From Synaphobranchus kaupii (taxonomy: Eukaryota; Chordata; Actinopteri; Anguilliformes; Synaphobranchidae), in assembly GCA_029718625.1 (NCBI GenBank), contig JAINUF010000027.1, forward strand, positions 3,084,676 through 3,148,675: a DNA stretch of 64,000 nt. Reading direction: 5' to 3'. Below are positions 13,001-26,739 of the stretch, one piece after another. Position numbers and translations under genes: made by a program. Every line of letters starts with the position of its first letter. Position 1 is the first letter of the stretch. The notes under the pieces were generated by a model. The model did no database searches. It had not been told where the DNA came from and saw only the letters and a program-made list of their open reading frames with translations.

Positions 13001-13178
13001 AATGACTTTGACAACACTAAAATTGGTTTGAGGCATGCGTCTTCATCATATGTCACAGAAGCTATTGAAATTTTAGTGCTTTTATTTTGAATAAAAATCT
13101 ATTTAAAATTTACAAAAGGAAAATTGGAAAAAGCATTGCTTGTAAATTGGAGAAGGTATCTGACAACATTACAGTTGG

Positions 13179-15002
13179 TCTGAGGCATCTTAGTCACATG
13201 TCACAGAAGCTATTGAAAGGTTTGCATTTTAAATTTGAAGAAAAATTCATTCAAAATTTACAAATGGAAAATTAAAAAATGAATCAACTGTATATTTGAG
13301 CTATAATGTCTTTGACAACACTGAAATTGGTTTGAGGCATGCGTCTTCATCATATGTCACAGAAGCTATTGAAATTTTAGTGCTTTTATTTAGAATAAAA
13401 ATCTATTTAAAATTTACAAAAGGAAAATTGGAAAAAGCATTGCTTGTAAATTGGAGAATGTATCTGACAACATTACAGTTGGTTTGAGGCATCTTAGTCA
13501 CATGTCACAGAAGCTATTGAAATGTTTGCATTTTAAATTTGAAGAAAAATTCATTCAAAATTTACAAATGGAAAATTTTAAAATTAATCAACTGTATATT
13601 TGAGCTATAATGTCTTTGACAACACTAAAATTGGTTTGAGGCGTGCGTCTTCATCATATGTCACAGAAGCTATTGAAATTTTAGTGCTTTTATTTTGAAT
13701 AAAAATCTATTTAAAATTTACAAAAGGAAAATTCGAAAAAGCATTGCTTGTAAATTGGAGAATGTATCTCACAACATTACAGTTGGTTTGAGGCATCTTA
13801 GTCACATGTCACAAAAGCTATTGAAATGTTTGCATTTTAAATTTGAAGAAAAATTCATTTAAAATTTAAAAACGGAAATTTTAAAAATTAATCAACTGTA
13901 TATTTGAGCTATAATGACTTTGACAACACTAAAATTGGTTTGAGGCATGCGTCTTCATCATATGTCACAGAAGCTATTGAAATTTTAGTGCTTTTATTTT
14001 GAATAAAAATCTATTTAAAATTTACAAAAGGAAAATTGGAAAAAGCATTGCTTGTAAATTGGAGAATGTATCTGACAACATTACAGTTGGTCTGAGGCAT
14101 CTTAGTCACATGTCACAGAAGCTATTGAAAGGTTTGCATTTTAAATTTGAAGAAAAATTCATTCAAAATTTACAAATGGAAAATTAAAAAATGAATCAAC
14201 TGTATATTTGAGCTATAATGTCTTTGACAACACTGAAATTGGTTTGAGGCATGCGTCTTCATCATATGTCACAGAAGCTATTGAAATTTTAGTGCTTTTA
14301 TTTAGAATAAAAATCTATTTAAAATTTACAAAAGGAAAATTGGAAAAAGCATTGCTTGTAAATTGGAGAATGTATCTGACAACATTACAGTTGGTTTGAG
14401 GCATCTTAGTCACATGTCACAGAAGCTATTGAAATGTTTGCATTTTAAATTTGAAGAAAAATTCATTCAAAATTTACAAATGGAAAATTTTAAAATTAAT
14501 CAACTGTATATTTGAACTATAATGTCTTTGACAACACTAAAATTGGTTTGAAGCGTGCGTCTTCATCATATGTCACAGAAGCTATTGAAATTTTAGTGCT
14601 TTTATTTTGAATAAAAATCTATTTAAAATTTACAAAAGGAAAATTCGAAAAAGCATTGCTTGTAAATTGGAGAATGTATCTCACAACATTACAGTTGGTT
14701 TGAGGCATCTTAGTCACATGTCACAGAAGCTATTGAAATGTTTGCATTTTAAATTTGAAGAAAAATTCATTTAAAATTTAAAAACGGAAATTTTAAAAAT
14801 TAATCAACTGTATATTTGAGCTATAATGACTTTGACAACACTAAAATTGGTTTGAGGCATGCGTCTTCATCATATGTCACAGAAGCTATTGAAATTTTAG
14901 TGCTTTTATTTTGAATAAAAATCTATTTAAAATTTATAAAAGGAAAATTGGAAAAAGCATTGCTTGTAAATTGGAGAATGCATCTGACAACATTACAGTT
15001 GG
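13179..15002 (+). repeat. 912-bp six-monomer HOR, two copies
   Basis: Copies at 13179-14090 and 14091-15002. Order: A with tctgagg head and gaaagg; B with tatttagaat; A with ttttaaaatt; B with attcgaaaaag; A with aaaacgg; B. The second copy has private changes (tttgaactat near 14515, tttgaagcg near 14551) and ends in a B with gcatctg instead of gtatctg. Confidence 0.85.
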
Positions 15003-15179
15003 TTTGAGGCATCTTAGTCACATGTCACAGAAGCTATTGAAATGTTTGCATTTTAAATTTGAAGAAAAATTCATTCAAAATTTACAAATGGAAAATTTAA
15101 AAATTAATCAACTGTATATTTGAGCTATAATGTCTTTGACAACACTAAAATTGGTTTGAGGCGTGCGTCTTCATCATAT

Positions 15180-15189
15180 GTCACAGAGC
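15180..15189 (+). other. Single-base deletion in the core (lineage marker)
   Basis: gtcacagagc replaces gtcacagaagc in a B monomer. The only other copy I found is 44211-44220, at offset 29031, which also places the next C cassette (44489 against 15458). Confidence 0.9.
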
Positions 15190-15312
15190 TATTGAAATTT
15201 TAGTGCTTTTATTTTGAATAAAAATCTATTTAAAATTTACAAAAGGAAAATTTGAAAAAGCATTGCTTGTAAATTGGAGAATGTATCTGACAACATTACA
15301 GTTGGTTTGAGG

Positions 15313-16705
15313 GATCTTAGTCACATGTCACAGAAGCTATTGAAATGTTTGCATTTTAAATTTGAAGAAAAATTCATTTAAAATTTACTAAAGGAAAATT
15401 AAAAAATTAATCAACTGTATATTTGAGCTATAATGTCTTTGACAACACTAAAATTGGTTTGAGGCGTGCGTCTTCATCATATGTCACAGAAGCTATTGAA
15501 ATGTTAGCATTTTAAAAATTCACTTAAAATTTACAAACGGAAAATTAAAAAAATAATCAACTGTATATTTGAGCTATAATGTCTTTGACAACAGTAAAAT
15601 TATTTTGAGGCGTGCGTCTTCATCATATATCTCAGAAGCTATTGAAATTTTAGTAGTTTAATTTTGAAGAAAAATAAAAAATATATATTCATGAGAGGGA
15701 AATTTGAGCTATACTCTCTCTGACAACAGTCAATTTGCTGTGAGGTATCTTGGTCACATGACACAAAAACTATTGACATTTTAGTGCATTTATTTTGAAG
15801 AAAAATTCCTTTAAAATATACAAAGGCAAAATTTGAAAAATAATCAGTTGTAGATTTGAGGTATCCTGTCTCTGACAACAGGCAACTTGGTTTGAGGTGT
15901 CTTGGTCACATGTTACAGAAACTATTAACATTTTATTGTGTTTATTTCGAAGAATAAATCCTCTAAAATATACAAAAGGAAAATTGCAAAAAGCATAGCT
16001 TGTAAATTGGAGAAGTAATGTATCTGACAAAATTATTTGGTTTGAGGCATCTTAGTCACATGTCACAGAAGCTATTGAAATTTTAGTGCTTTTATTTTGA
16101 ATAAAAATCTATTTAAAATTTACAAAAGGAAAATTGGAAAAAGCATTGCTTGTAAATTGGAGAATGCATCTGACAACATTACAGTTGGTTTGAGGCATCT
16201 TACTCACATGTCACAGAAGCTATTGAAATGTTTGCATTTTAAATTTGAAGAAAAATTCATTCAAAATTTACAAATGGAAAATTTAAAAATTAATCAACTG
16301 TATATTTGAGCTATAACGTCTTTGACAACACTAAAATTGGTTTGAGGCATGCGTCTTCATCATATGTCACAGAAGCTATTGAAATTTTAGTGCTTTTATT
16401 TTGAATAAAAATCTATTTAAAATTTACAAAAGGAAAATTCGAAAAAGCATTGCTTGTAAATTGGAGAATGTATCTCACTACATTACAGTTGGTTTGAGGC
16501 ATCTTAGTCACATGTCACAGAAGCTATTGAAATGTTTGCATTTTAAATTTGAAGAAAAATTCATTTAAAATTTACAAACGGAAATTTTAAAAATTAATCA
16601 ACTGTATATTTGAGCTATAATGACTTTGACAACACTAAAATTGGTTTGAGGCATGTGTCTTCATCATATGTCACAGAAGCTATTGAAATTTTAGTGCTTT
16701 TATTT
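15313..16705 (+). repeat. Duplicated segment D1, left copy
   Basis: Pairs with 29298-30690 at offset 13985. Diagnostic shared changes are tactaaagg (near 15386 and 29371) and tgcattta in C3 (near 15785 and 29770). The left edge follows the gggatc/ggcatc mismatch. Homology continues to about 20057/34042, but there the right side matches the 21.5-24.9 kb segment better. Confidence 0.8.
15458..16040 (+). repeat. C cassette, C1 146 bp with B head
   Basis: C1 15458-15603 (146 bp), C2 15604-15738 (135), C3 15739-15890 (152), C4 15891-16040 (150). First cassette of the 10-bp-deleted form; C1 has a B-type head (gcgtgcgtc) spliced to the C1 body. C3 carries tgcattta. Confidence 0.92.
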
Positions 16706-19532
16706 AGAATAAAAATCTATTTAAAATTTACAAAAGGAAAATTGGAAAAAGCATTGCTTGTAAATTGGAGAATGCATCTGACAACATTACAGTTGGTTTG
16801 AGGCATCTTAGTCACATGTCACAGAAGCTATTGAAATGTTTGCATTTTAAATTTGAAGAAAAATTCATTCAAAATTTACAAATGGAAAATTTTAAAATTA
16901 ATCAACTGTATATTTGAGCTATAATGTCTTTGACAACACTAAAATTGGTTTGAGGCGTGCGTCTTCATCATATGTCACAGAAGCTATTGAAATTTTAGTG
17001 CTTTTATTTTGAATAAAAATCTATTTAAAATTTACAAAAGGAAAATTGGAAAAAGCATTGCTTGTAAATTGGAGAATGCATCTGACAACATTACAGTTGG
17101 TTTGAGGCATCTTAGTCACATGTCACAGAAGCTATTGAAATGTTTGCATTTTAAATTTGAAGAAAAATTCATTTAAAATTTAAAAACGGAAATTTTAAAA
17201 ATTAATCAACTGTATATTTGAGCTATAATGACTTTGACAACACTAAAATTGGTTTGAGGCATGCGTCTTCATCATATGTCACAGAAGCTATTGAAATTTT
17301 AGTGCTTTTATTTTGAATAAAAATCTATTTAAAATTTACAAAAGGAAAATTGGAAAAAGCATTGCTTGTAAATTGGAGAATGTATCTGACAACATTACAG
17401 TTGGTCTGAGGCATCTTAGTCACATGTCACAGAAGCTATTGAAAGGTTTGCATTTTAAATTTGAAGAAAAATTCATTCAAAATTTACAAATGGAAAATTA
17501 AAAAATGAATCAACTGTATATTTGAGCTATAATGTCTTTGACAACACTGAAATTGGTTTGAGGCATGCGTCTTCATCATATATCACAGAAGCTATTGAAA
17601 TTTTAGTGCTTTTATTTAGAATAAAAATCTATTTAAAATTTACAAAAGGAAAATTGGAAAAAGCATTGCTTGTAAATTGGAGAATGTATCTGACAACATT
17701 ACAGTTGGTTTGAGGCATCTTAGTCACATGTCACAGAAGCTATTGAAATGTTTGCATTTTAAATTTGAAGAAAAATTCATTCAAAATTTACAAATGGAAA
17801 ATTTTAAAATTAATCAACTGTATATTTGAGCTATAATGTCTTTGACAACACTAAAATTGGTTTGAGGCGTGCGTCTTCATCATATGTCACAGAAGCTATT
17901 GAAATTTTAGTGCTTTTATTTTGAATAAAAATCTATTTAAAATTTACAAAAGGAAAATTCGAAAAAGCATTGCTTGTAAATTGGAGAATGTATCTCACAA
18001 CATTACAGTTGGTTTGAGGCATCTTAGTCACATGTCACAGAAGCTATTGAAATGTTTGCATTTTAAATTTGAAGAAAAATTCATTTAAAATTTAAAAACG
18101 GAAATTTTAAAAATTAATCAACTGTATATTTGAGCTATAATGACTTTGACAACACTAAAATTGGTTTGAGGCATGCGTCTTCATCATATGTCACAGAAGC
18201 TATTGAAATTTTAGTGCTTTTATTTTGAATAAAAATCTATTTAAAATTTACAAAAGGAAAATTGGAAAAAGCATTGCTTGTAAATTGGAGAATGTATCTG
18301 ACAACATTACAGTTGGTCTGAGGCATCTTAGTCACATGTCACAGAAGCTATTGAAAGGTTTGCATTTTAAATTTGAAGAAAAATTCATTCAAAATTTACA
18401 AATGGAAAATTAAAAAATGAATCAACTGTATATTTGAGCTATAATGTCTTTGACAACACTGAAATTGGTTTGAGGCATGCGTCTTCATCATATGTCACAG
18501 AAGCTATTGAAATTTTAGTGCTTTTATTTAGAATAAAAATCTATTTAAAATTTACAAAAGGAAAATTGGAAAAAGCATTGCTTGTAAATTGGAGAATGTA
18601 TCTGACAACATTACAGTTGGTTTGAGGCATCTTAGTCACATGTCACAGAAGCTATTGAAATGTTTGCATTTTAAATTTGAAGAAAAATTCATTCAAAATT
18701 TACAAATGGAAAATTTTAAAATTAATCAACTGTATATTTGAGCTATAATGTCTTTGACAACACTAAAATTGGTTTGAGGCGTGCGTCTTCATCATATGTC
18801 ACAGAAGCTATTGAAATTTTAGTGCTTTTATTTTGAATAAAAATCTATTTAAAATTTACAAAAGGAAAATTCGAAAAAGCATTGCTTGTAAATTGGAGAA
18901 TGTATCTCACAACATTACAGTTGGTTTGAGGCATCTTAGTCACATGTCACAGAAGCTATTGAAATGTTTGCATTTTAAATTTGAAGAAAAATTCATTTAA
19001 AATTTAAAAACGGAAATTTTAAAAATTAATCAACTGTATATTTGAGCTATAATGACTTTGACAACACTAAAATTGGTTTGAGGCATGCGTCTTCATCATA
19101 TGTCACAGAAGCTATTGAAATTTTAGTGCTTTTATTTTGAATAAAAATCTATTTAAAATTTACAAAAGGAAAATTGGAAAAAGCATTGCTTGTAAATTGG
19201 AGAATGCATCTGACAACATTACAGTTGGTTTGAGGCATCTTAGTCACATGTCACAGAAGCTATTGAAATGTTTGCATTTTAAATTTGAAGAAAAATTCAT
19301 TCAAAATTTACAAATGGAAAATTTAAAAATTAATCAACTGTATATTTGAGCTATAATGACTTTGACAACACTAAAATTGGTTTGAGGCATGCGTCTTCAT
19401 CATATGTCACAGAAGCTATTGAAATTTTAGTGCTTTTATTTTGAATAAAAATCTATTTAAAATTTACAAAAGGAAAATTGGAAAAAGCATTGCTTGTAAA
19501 TTGGAGAATGTATCTGACAACATTACAGTTGG
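16041..19532 (+). repeat. H + 11 AB dimers (23 monomers)
   Basis: The length of 3492 is exactly 148 + 22 x 152. Contains a six-monomer HOR at 17405-19228. Equal in length to 30026-33517. Confidence 0.9.
17405..19228 (+). repeat. 912-bp HOR, two copies
   Basis: tctgagg-headed A monomers at 17405 and 18317 start two 912-bp units with the same order as at 13179. The first unit carries catatatcac for catatgtcac near 17578, shared with the copies near 22411 and 31563. Confidence 0.85.
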
Positions 19533-20109
19533 TTTGACGCATCTTGGTCACATGTCACAGAAGCTATTGAAATGTTAGCATTTTAAAAATTCACTTAAAA
19601 TTTACAAACGGAAAATTAAAAAAATAATCAACTGTATATTTGAGCTATAATGTCTTTGACAACAGTAAAATTATTTTGAGGCGTGCGTCTTCATCATATA
19701 TCTCAGAAGCTATTGAAATTTTAGTAGTTTAATTTTGAAGAAAAATAAAAAATATATATTCATGAGAGGGAAATTTGAGCTATACTCTCTCTGACAACAG
19801 TCAATTTGCTGTGAGGTATCTTGGTCACATGACACAAAAACTATTGACATTTTAGTGTATTTATTTTGAAGAAAAATTCCTTTAAAATATACAAAGGCAA
19901 AATTTGAAAAATAATCAGTTGTAGATTTGAGGTATCCTGTCTCTGACAACAGGCAACTTGGTTTGAGGTGTCTTGGTCACATGTTACAGAAACTATTAAC
20001 ATTTTATTGTGTTTATTTCGAAGAATAAATCCTCTAAAATATACAAAAGGAAAATTGGAAAAAGCATTGCTTGTAAATTGGAGAATGCATCTGACAACAT
20101 TACAGTTGG
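19533..20109 (+). repeat. C cassette with fused C4/B end
   Basis: C1 19533-19674 (142 bp, head gacgcatcttgg), C2 19675-19809, C3 19810-19961, then a 148-bp fusion 19962-20109 that starts as C4 and ends as B. No separate H monomer follows. Against other cassettes 150 bp are missing. Confidence 0.9.
19962..20109 (+). repeat. C4/B fusion monomer, crossover product
   Basis: Up to about 20056 it matches C4 (tcctctaaaatatac); after the shared acaaaaggaaaattg it matches a B body (gaaaaagcattgcttg, gaatgcatctg). The reciprocal 150 bp present at 34030-34180 is absent. This is the only one of 18 cassettes with the change. Confidence 0.9.
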
Positions 20110-23100
20110 TTTGAGGCATCTTAGTCACATGTCACAGAAGCTATTGAAATGTTTGCATTTTAAATTTGAAGAAAAATTCATTCAAAATTTACAAATGGAA
20201 AATTTAAAAATTAATCAACTGTATATTTGAGCTATAACGTCTTTGACAACACTAAAATTGGTTTGAGGCATGCGTCTTCATCATATGTCACAGAAGCTAT
20301 TGAAATTTTAGTGCTTTTATTTTGAATAAAAATCTATTTAAAATTTACAAAAGGAAAATTCGAAAAAGCATTGCTTGTAAATTGGAGAATGTATCTCACT
20401 ACATTACAGTTGGTTTGAGGCATCTTAGTCACATGTCACAGAAGCTATTGAAATGTTTGCATTTTAAATTTGAAGAAAAATTCATTTAAAATTTACAAAC
20501 GGAAATTTTAAAAATTAATCAACTGTATATTTGAGCTATAATGACTTTGACAACACTAAAATTGGTTTGAGGCATGTGTCTTCATCATATGTCACAGAAG
20601 CTATTGAAATTTTAGTGCTTTTATTTAGAATAAAAATCTATTTAAAATTTACAAAAGGAAAATTGGAAAAAGCATTGCTTGTAAATTGGGGAATGCATCT
20701 GACAACATTACAGTTGGTTTGAGGCATCTTAGTCACATGTCACAGAAGCTATTGAAATGTTTGCATTTTAAATTTGAAGAAAAATTCATTCAAAATTTAC
20801 AAATGGAAAATTTTAAAATTAATCAACTGTATATTTGAGCTATAATGTCTTTCACAACACTAAAATTGGTTTGAGGCGTGCGTCTTCATCATATGTCACA
20901 GAAGCTATTGAAATTTTAGTGCTTTTATTTTGAATAAAAATCTATTTAAAATTTACAAAAGGAAAATTCGAAAAAGCATTGCTTGTAAATTGGAGAATGT
21001 ATCTCACAACATTACAGTTGGTTTGAGGCATCTTAGTCACATGTCACAGAAGCTATTGAAATGTTTGCATTTTAAATTTGAAGAAAAATTCATTCAAAAT
21101 TTACAAATGGAAAATTTTAAAATTAATCAACTGTATATTTGAGCTATAATGTCTTTGACAACACTAAAATTGGTTTGAGGCGTGCGTCTTCATCATATGT
21201 CACAGAAGCTATTGAAATTTTAGTGCTTTTATTTTGAATAAAAATCTATTTAAAATTTACAAAAGGAAAATTCGAAAAAGCATTGCTTGTAAATTGGAGA
21301 ATGTATCTCACAACATTACAGTTGGTTTGAGGCATCTTAGTCACATGTCACAGAAGCTATTGAAATGTTTGCATTTTAAATTTGAAGAAAAATTCATTTA
21401 AAATTTAAAAACGGAAATTTTAAAAATTAATCAACTGTATATTTGAGCTATAATGACTTTGACAACACTAAAATTGGTTTGAGGCATGTGTCTTCATCAT
21501 ATGTCACAGAAGCTATTGAAATTTTAGTGCTTTTATTTTGAATAAAAATCTATTTAAAATTTACAAAAGGAAAATTGGAAAAAGCATTGCTTGTAAATTG
21601 GAGAATGCATCTGACAACATTACAGTTGGTTTGAGGCATCTTAGTCACATGTCACAGAAGCTATTGAAATGTTTGCATTTTAAATTTGAAGAAAAATTCA
21701 TTCAAAATTTACAAATGGAAAATTTTAAAAGTAATCAACTGTATATTTGAGCTATAATGTCTTTGACAACACTAAAATTGGTTTGAGGCGTGCGTCTTCA
21801 TCATATGTCACAGAAGCTATTGAAATTTTAGTGCTTTTATTTTGAATAAAAATCTATTTAAAATTTACAAAAGGAAAATTGGAAAAAGCATTGCTTGTAA
21901 ATTGGAGAATGCATCTGACAACATTACAGTTGGTTTGAGGCATCTTAGTCACATGTCACAGAAGCTATTGAAATGTTTGCATTTTAAATTTGAAGAAAAA
22001 TTCATTTAAAATTTAAAAACGGAAATTTTAAAAATTAATCAACTGTATATTTGAGCTATAATGACTTTGACAACACTAAAATTGGTTTGAGGCATGCGTC
22101 TTCATCATATGTCACAGAAGCTATTGAAATTTTAGTGCTTTTATTTTGAATAAAAATCTATTTAAAATTTACAAAAGGAAAATTGGAAAAAGCATTGCTT
22201 GTAAATTGGAGAATGTATCTGACAACATTACAGTTGGTCTGAGGCATCTTAGTCACATGTCACAGAAGCTATTGAAAGGTTTGCATTTTAAATTTGAAGA
22301 AAAATTCATTCAAAATTTACAAATGGAAAATTAAAAAATGAATCTACTGTATATTTGAGCTATAATGTCTTTGACAACACTGAAATTGGTTTGAGGCATG
22401 CGTCTTCATCATATATCACAGAAGCTATTGAAATTTTAGTGCTTTTATTTAGAATAAAAATCTATTTAAAATTTACAAAAGGAAAATTGGAAAAAGCATT
22501 GCTTGTAAATTGGAGAATGTATCTGACAACATTACAGTTGGTTTGAGGCATCTTAGTCACATGTCACAGAAGCTATTGAAATGTTTGCATTTTAAATTTG
22601 AAGAAAAATTCATTCAAAATTTACAAATGGAAAATTTTAAAATTAATCAACTGTATATTTGAGCTATAATGTCTTTGACAACACTAAAATTGGTTTGAGG
22701 CGTGCGTCTTCATCATATGTCACAGAAGCTATTGAAATTTTAGTGCTTTTATTTTGAATAAAAATCTATTTAAAATTTACAAAAGGAAAATTCGAAAAAG
22801 CATTGCTTGTAAATTGGAGAATGTATCTCACAACATTACAGTTGGTTTGAGGCATCTTAGTCACATGTCACAGAAGCTATTGAAATGTTTGCATTTTAAA
22901 TTTGAAGAAAAATTCATTTAAAATTTAAAAACGGAAATTTTAAAAATTAATCAACTGTATATTTGAGCTATAATGACTTTGACAACACTAAAATTGGTTT
23001 GAGGCATGCGTCTTCATCATATGTCACAGAAGCTATTGAAATTTTAGTGCTTTTATTTTGAATAAAAATCTATTTAAAATTTACAAAAGGAAAATTGGAA

Positions 23101-24365
23101 AAAGCATTGCTTGTAAATTGGAGAATGTATCTGACAACATTACAGTTGGTCTGAGGCATCTTAGTCACATGTCACAGAAGCTATTGAAAGGTTTGCATTT
23201 TAAATTTGAAGAAAAATTCATTCAAAATTTACAAATGGAAAATTAAAAAATGAATCAACTGTATATTTGAGCTATAATGTCTTTGACAACACTGAAATTG
23301 GTTTGAGGCATGCGTCTTCATCATATGTCACAGAAGCTATTGAAATTTTAGTGCTTTTATTTAGAATAAAAATCTATTTAAAATTTACAAAAGGAAAATT
23401 GGAAAAAGCATTGCTTGTAAATTGGAGAATGTATCTGACAACATTACAGTTGGTTTGAGGCATCTTAGTCACATGTCACAGAAGCTATTGAAATGTTTGC
23501 ATTTTAAATTTGAAGAAAAATTCATTCAAAATTTACAAATGGAAAATTTTAAAATTAATCAACTGTATATTTGAGCTATAATGTCTTTGACAACACTAAA
23601 ATTGGTTTGAGGCGTGCGTCTTCATCATATGTCACAGAAGCTATTGAAATTTTAGTGCTTTTATTTTGAATAAAAATCTATTTAAAATTTAAAAAAGGAA
23701 AATTCGAAAAAGCATTGCTTGTAAATTGGAGAATGTATCTCACAACATTACAGTTGGTTTGAGGCATCTTAGTCACATGTCACAGAAGCTATTGAAATGT
23801 TTGCATTTTAAATTTGAAGAAAAATTCATTTAAAATTTAAAAACGGAAATTTTAAAAATTAATCAACTGTATATTTGAGCTATAATGACTTTGACAACAC
23901 TAAAATTGGTTTGAGGCATGCGTCTTCATCATATGTCACAGAAGCTATTGAAATTTTAGTGCTTTTATTTTGAATAAAAATCTATTTAAAATTTACAAAA
24001 GGAAAATTGGAAAAAGCATTGCTTGTAAATTGGAGAATGCATCTGACAACATTACAGTTGGTTTGAGGCATCTTAGTCACATGTCACAGAAGCTATTGAA
24101 ATGTTTGCATTTTAAATTTGAAGAAAAATTCATTCAAAATTTACAAATGGAAAATTTAAAAATTAATCAACTGTATATTTGAGCTATAATGACTTTGACA
24201 ACACTAAAATTGGTTTGAGGCATGCGTCTTCATCATATGTCACAGAAGCTATTGAAATTTTAGTGCTTTTATTTTGAATAAAAATCTATTTAAAATTTAC
24301 AAAAGGAAAATTGGAAAAAGCATTGCTTGTAAATTGGAGAATGTATCTGACAACATTACAGTTGG
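20110..24365 (+). repeat. 14 AB dimers (28 monomers)
   Basis: The length of 4256 is exactly 28 x 152, with no H monomer because of the upstream fusion. Private changes include ttggggaat near 20690 and the start of the D2 duplication at 21540. Confidence 0.9.
22238..24061 (+). repeat. 912-bp HOR, two copies
   Basis: Starts at 22238 and 23150; same six-monomer order as 17405-19228 and 4833 bp downstream of it. The second unit carries aaatttaaaaaagg near 23689, shared with the copy 9152 bp on. Confidence 0.85.
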
Positions 24366-24944
24366 TTTGACGCATCTTGGTCACATGTCACAGAAGCTAT
24401 TGAAATGTTAGCATTTTAAAAATTCACTTAAAATTTACAAACGGAAAATTAAAAAAATAATCAACTGTATATTTGAGCTATAATGTCTTTGACAACAGTA
24501 AAATTATTTTGAGGCGTGCGTCTTCATCATATATCTCAGAAGCTATTGAAATTTTAGTAGTTTAATTTTGAAGAAAAATAAAAAATATATATTCATGAGA
24601 GGGAAATTTGAGCTATACTCTCTCTGACAACAGTCAATTTGCTGTGAGGTATCTTGGTCACATGACACAAAAACTATTGACATTTTAGTGTATTTATTTT
24701 GAAGAAAAATTCCTTTAAAATATACAAAGGCAAAATTTGAAAAATAATCAGTTGTAGATTTGAGGTATCCTGTCTCTGACAACAGGCAACTTGGTTTGAG
24801 GTGTCTTGGTCACATGTTACAGAAACTATTAACATTTTATTGTGTTTATTTCGAAGAATAAATCCTCTAAAATATACAAAAGGAAAATTGCAAAAAGCAT
24901 AGCTTGTAAATTGGAGAAGTAATGTATCTGACAAAATGATTTGG
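24366..24944 (+). repeat. C cassette, C1 142 bp
   Basis: C1 has an A-type head with gacgcatcttgg. The C4 tail reads acaaaatgattt, a change shared only with 33518-34096. Confidence 0.92.
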
Positions 24945-26156
24945 TTTGAGGCATCTTAGTCACATGTCACAGAAGCTATTGAAATTTTAGTGCTTTTATT
25001 TTGAATAAAAATCTATTTAAAATTTACAAAAGGAAAATTGGAAAAAGCATTGCTTGTAAATTGGAGAATGCATCTGACAACATTACAGTTGGTTTGAGGC
25101 ATCTTACTCACATGTCACAGAAGCTATTGAAATGTTTGCATTTTAAATTTGAAGAAAAATTCATTCAAAATTTACAAATGGAAAATTTAAAAATTAATCA
25201 ACTGTATATTTGAGCTATAACGTCTTTGACAACACTAAAATTGGTTTGAGGCATGCGTCTTCATCATATGTCACAGAAGCTATTGAAATTTTAGTGCTTT
25301 TATTTTGAATAAAAATCTATTTAAAATTTACAAAAGGAAAATTCGAAAAAGCATTGCTTGTAAATTGGAGAATGTATCTCACTACATTACAGTTGGTTTG
25401 AGGCATCTTAGTCACATGTCACAGAAGCTATTGAAATGTTTGCATTTTAAATTTGAAGAAAAATTCATTTAAAATTTACAAACGGAAATTTTAAAAATTA
25501 ATCAACTGTATATTTGAGCTATAATGACTTTGACAACACTAAAATTGGTTTGAGGCATGTGTCTTCATCATATGTCACAGAAGCTATTGAAATTTTAGTG
25601 CTTTTATTTAGAATAAAAATCTATTTAAAATTTACAAAAGGAAAATTGGAAAAAGCATTGCTTGTAAATTGGAGAATGCATCTGACAACATTACAGTTGG
25701 TTTGAGGCATCTTAGTCACATGTCACAGAAGCTATTGAAATGTTTGCATTTTAAATTTGAAGAAAAATTCATTCAAAATTTACAAATGGAAAATTTTAAA
25801 ATTAATCAACTGTATATTTGAGCTATAATGTCTTTGACAACACTAAAATTGGTTTGAGGCGTGCGTCTTCATCATATGTCACAGAAGCTATTGAAATTTT
25901 AGTGCTTTTATTTTGAATAAAAATCTATTTAAAATTTACAAAAGGAAAATTCGAAAAAGCATTGCTTGTAAATTGGAGAATGTATCTGACAACATTACAG
26001 TTGGTTTGAGGGATCTTAGTCACATGTCACAGAAGCTATTGAAATGTTTGCATTTTAAATTTGAAGAAAAATTCATTTAAAATTTACTAACGGAAAATTA
26101 AAAAATTAATCAACTGTATATTTGAGCTATAATGTCTTTGACAACACTAAAATTGG
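24945..26156 (+). repeat. H + 7 A/B monomers
   Basis: The length of 1212 is exactly 148 + 7 x 152. Ends on A, so the next C1 takes a B head. Same length as 34097-35308. Confidence 0.9.
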
Positions 26157-26739
26157 TTTGAGGCGTGCGTCTTCATCATATGTCACAGAAGCTATTGAAA
26201 TGTTAGCATTTTAAAAATTCACTTAAAATTTACAAACGGAAAATTAAAAAAATAATCAACTGTATATTTGAGCTATAATGTCTTTGACAACAGTAAAATT
26301 ATTTTGAGGCGTGCGTCTTCATCATATATCTCAGAAGCTATTGAAATTTTAGTAGTTTAATTTTGAAGAAAAATAAAAAATATATATTCATGAGAGGGAA
26401 ATTTGAGCTATACTCTCTCTGACAACAGTCAATTTGCTGTGAGGTATCTTGGTCACATGACACAAAAACTATTGACATTTTAGTGTATTTATTTTGAAGA
26501 AAAATTCCTTTAAAATATACAAAGGCAAAATTTGAAAAATAATCAGTTGTAGATTTGAGGTATCCTGTCTCTGACAACAGGCAACTTGGTTTGAGGTGTC
26601 TTGGTCACATGTTACAGAAACTATTAACATTTTATTGTGTTTATTTCGAAGAATAAATCCTCTAAAATATACAAAAGGAAAATTGCAAAAAGCATAGCTT
26701 GTAAATTGGAGAAGTAATGTATCTGACAAAATTATTTGG
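26157..26739 (+). repeat. C cassette, C1 146 bp
   Basis: B-headed C1, standard C2-C4. It begins the first clear 2,403-bp (16-monomer) unit, 26157-28559. Confidence 0.92.

Larger units (their letters stand above)
9686..15457 (+). repeat. A/B block of 38 monomers
   Basis: The length of 5772 equals 148 + 37 x 152 with one extra A (near 9783) and one lost A (15180-15189, cacagagct). It goes from the truncated 4.8-kb HOR into an irregular AB stretch (10079-10900), a stretch rich in gttacag and tgtgtatttg A variants (10959-12400), then the 912-bp HOR. No unique sequence. Confidence 0.88.

Noticed and set aside
15126..15141. TATAAT and TTGACA boxes in A tails
   Set aside because: The order on the + strand is TATAAT then TTGACA a few bases later, the reverse of a bacterial promoter, and the nearest pair in the right order is more than 100 bp apart. 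In AT-rich repeats this is chance.
15770..16030. Minus-strand open frames of 79, 86 and 95 codons across C and E monomers
   Set aside because: They exist wherever the same cassette is copied. Pairs overlap each other in different frames, they have no domain I recognise, and the 95-codon case (19841-20128) arises only from the monomer fusion. No evidence of coding selection.
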